Source: Myxococcus eversor
GTDB taxonomy: Bacteria > Myxococcota > Myxococcia > Myxococcales > Myxococcaceae
Assembly: GCF_010894455.1 (NCBI RefSeq)
Contig: NZ_JAAIXY010000020.1
Location: forward strand, 119,136-183,135
Direction: 5' to 3'
Length of the DNA stretch: 64,000 nt
The notes under the pieces were generated by a model, which worked only from the letters and a program-made list of their open reading frames with translations, had not been told where the DNA came from and did no database searches. Shown here one piece after another: positions 63,567-64,000 of the stretch; position 1 is the first letter of the stretch, and every line of letters begins with the position of its first letter. The translations under genes and the position numbers were made by a program.

Positions 63567-64000
63567 TCACTCGTCGCGCAGGGCGATGATGGGGTCCACG
63601 CGGATGGCGTGACGGACGGGAATCAGCGTGGCCAGCAGCGCCACGATGACGAGGAAGAGGGCCATGCCCGCGAAGAGCACGGGCTCGAAGGCGCTCACGC
63701 CGTAGAGCAGCCCGGACATGGCCCGAGCCGCGCCGATGGCGCCGACCAGTCCCAGCCCCACTCCGATGAGGGTGGGTTGCAGGCCCTGGCGCAGCACCAG
63801 CCACACCACGTCCGACTGCTTGGCGCCCAGCGCCATCCGGACGCCAATCTCGTGCGTGCGCTGGCTGACGCTGTACGAGATGACGCCGTAGACGCCCACC
63901 GCGCTGAGCGCGAGCGCCACGCCCGCGAAGACGAGCAGCAGCACCACCGCGAGGCGGGGGGCCAGCAGCGTCTCGCTGACGACCTGGGTCATCGGCTTCA
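63567..64000 (-). CDS. MacB/FtsX-type ABC transporter permease, C-terminal part
   Basis: The last ~144 residues of a permease cut by the window edge. Three membrane helices are visible (about LAVVLLLVFAGVALALSAVG, the ~70-90 region and LFAGMALFLVIVALLATLIP). The motifs VYGVISYSVSQRTHEIGVRM, ALGA and RVDPIIALRDE are typical of the FtsX/MacB family ending. Such permeases transmit ATP-driven force to periplasmic partners for export of peptides or lipids. The start lies beyond 64000. Confidence 0.9.
   Translation of the reverse strand, partial: KPMTQVVSETLLAPRLAVVLLLVFAGVALALSAVGVYGVISYSVSQRTHEIGVRMALGAKQSDVVWLVLRQGLQPTLIGVGLGLVGAIGAARAMSGLLYGVSAFEPVLFAGMALFLVIVALLATLIPVRHAIRVDPIIALRDE

Overview
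The window is very GC-rich DNA from a deltaproteobacterium of the myxobacterial type, closest in style to Myxococcus, Corallococcus or Pyxidicoccus. The signs are dense genes with ATGA-type overlaps, many lipoproteins, eukaryote-like Ser/Thr kinases (one fused to a histidine kinase), an FHA protein, a calcium-repeat lipoprotein and a 6-phosphofructokinase of the kind studied in Myxococcus xanthus. This placement rests on gene content and style, not on a search. I saw no rRNA, tRNA, CRISPR array or insertion sequence.

Layout. 1-7.6 kb: a membrane alpha/beta hydrolase, a CBS protein, an ArsR-SRPBCC-SRPBCC operon with a readable promoter and operator, the mtnP-mtnA-class II aldolase operon (5'-thio/deoxynucleoside salvage), a metallophosphoesterase and an FHA protein. 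7.8-22.5 kb: a Cys-rich small lipoprotein, a large hydrolase-like lipoprotein, a frameshifted PIN nuclease with a small partner, acyl-CoA ligase, phosphofructokinase, amidase, a NagB-like deaminase, a VWA protein, a lytic transglycosylase behind a TetR regulator, a fatty-acid-hydroxylase-like membrane protein, and a lipoprotein/beta-barrel pair.

22.8-43.5 kb is the most distinctive region: a contractile injection (phage-tail-like) locus. Its core is a Pvc16-like cap protein, one sheath, one tube, a Pro-rich protein, a LysM baseplate protein, a gp27/gp5-like spike, a PAAR-like tip, gp25, a J-like baseplate protein carrying a C-terminal beta-propeller, and a tail-I-like protein. Two membrane-anchored Cys-containing proteins follow in the same direction. 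Upstream are an OmpA/peptidoglycan-binding protein and an 890-residue protein with three peptidoglycan-hydrolase-like domains; neither has a signal peptide. Downstream are two tandem paralogous membrane proteins. The window shows no AAA+ ATPase, tape measure, tail fibre or type VI membrane complex. The best reading is a membrane- or wall-attached contractile system with unusual parts and possible cell-wall-degrading cargo.

43.5-64 kb: a dihydrofolate-reductase-like remnant, an 11-repeat calcium-binding-type lipoprotein, a D-2-hydroxyglutarate dehydrogenase-like FAD enzyme converging on serA (a likely metabolic pair), a secreted trypsin-like protease with two PPC-like domains and a clear terminator, a STAS-like protein, a predicted pseudokinase, an S9 peptidase, a methyltransferase, a 1662-residue Ser/Thr-His hybrid kinase, a secreted Cys-containing protein, the fumarylacetoacetase-like/maiA pair, and the C-terminal end of a MacB/FtsX-type permease cut by the window edge.

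Start codons were chosen by Shine-Dalgarno position, translational overlap and domain starts. Functions are read from motifs by eye; no database search was run.
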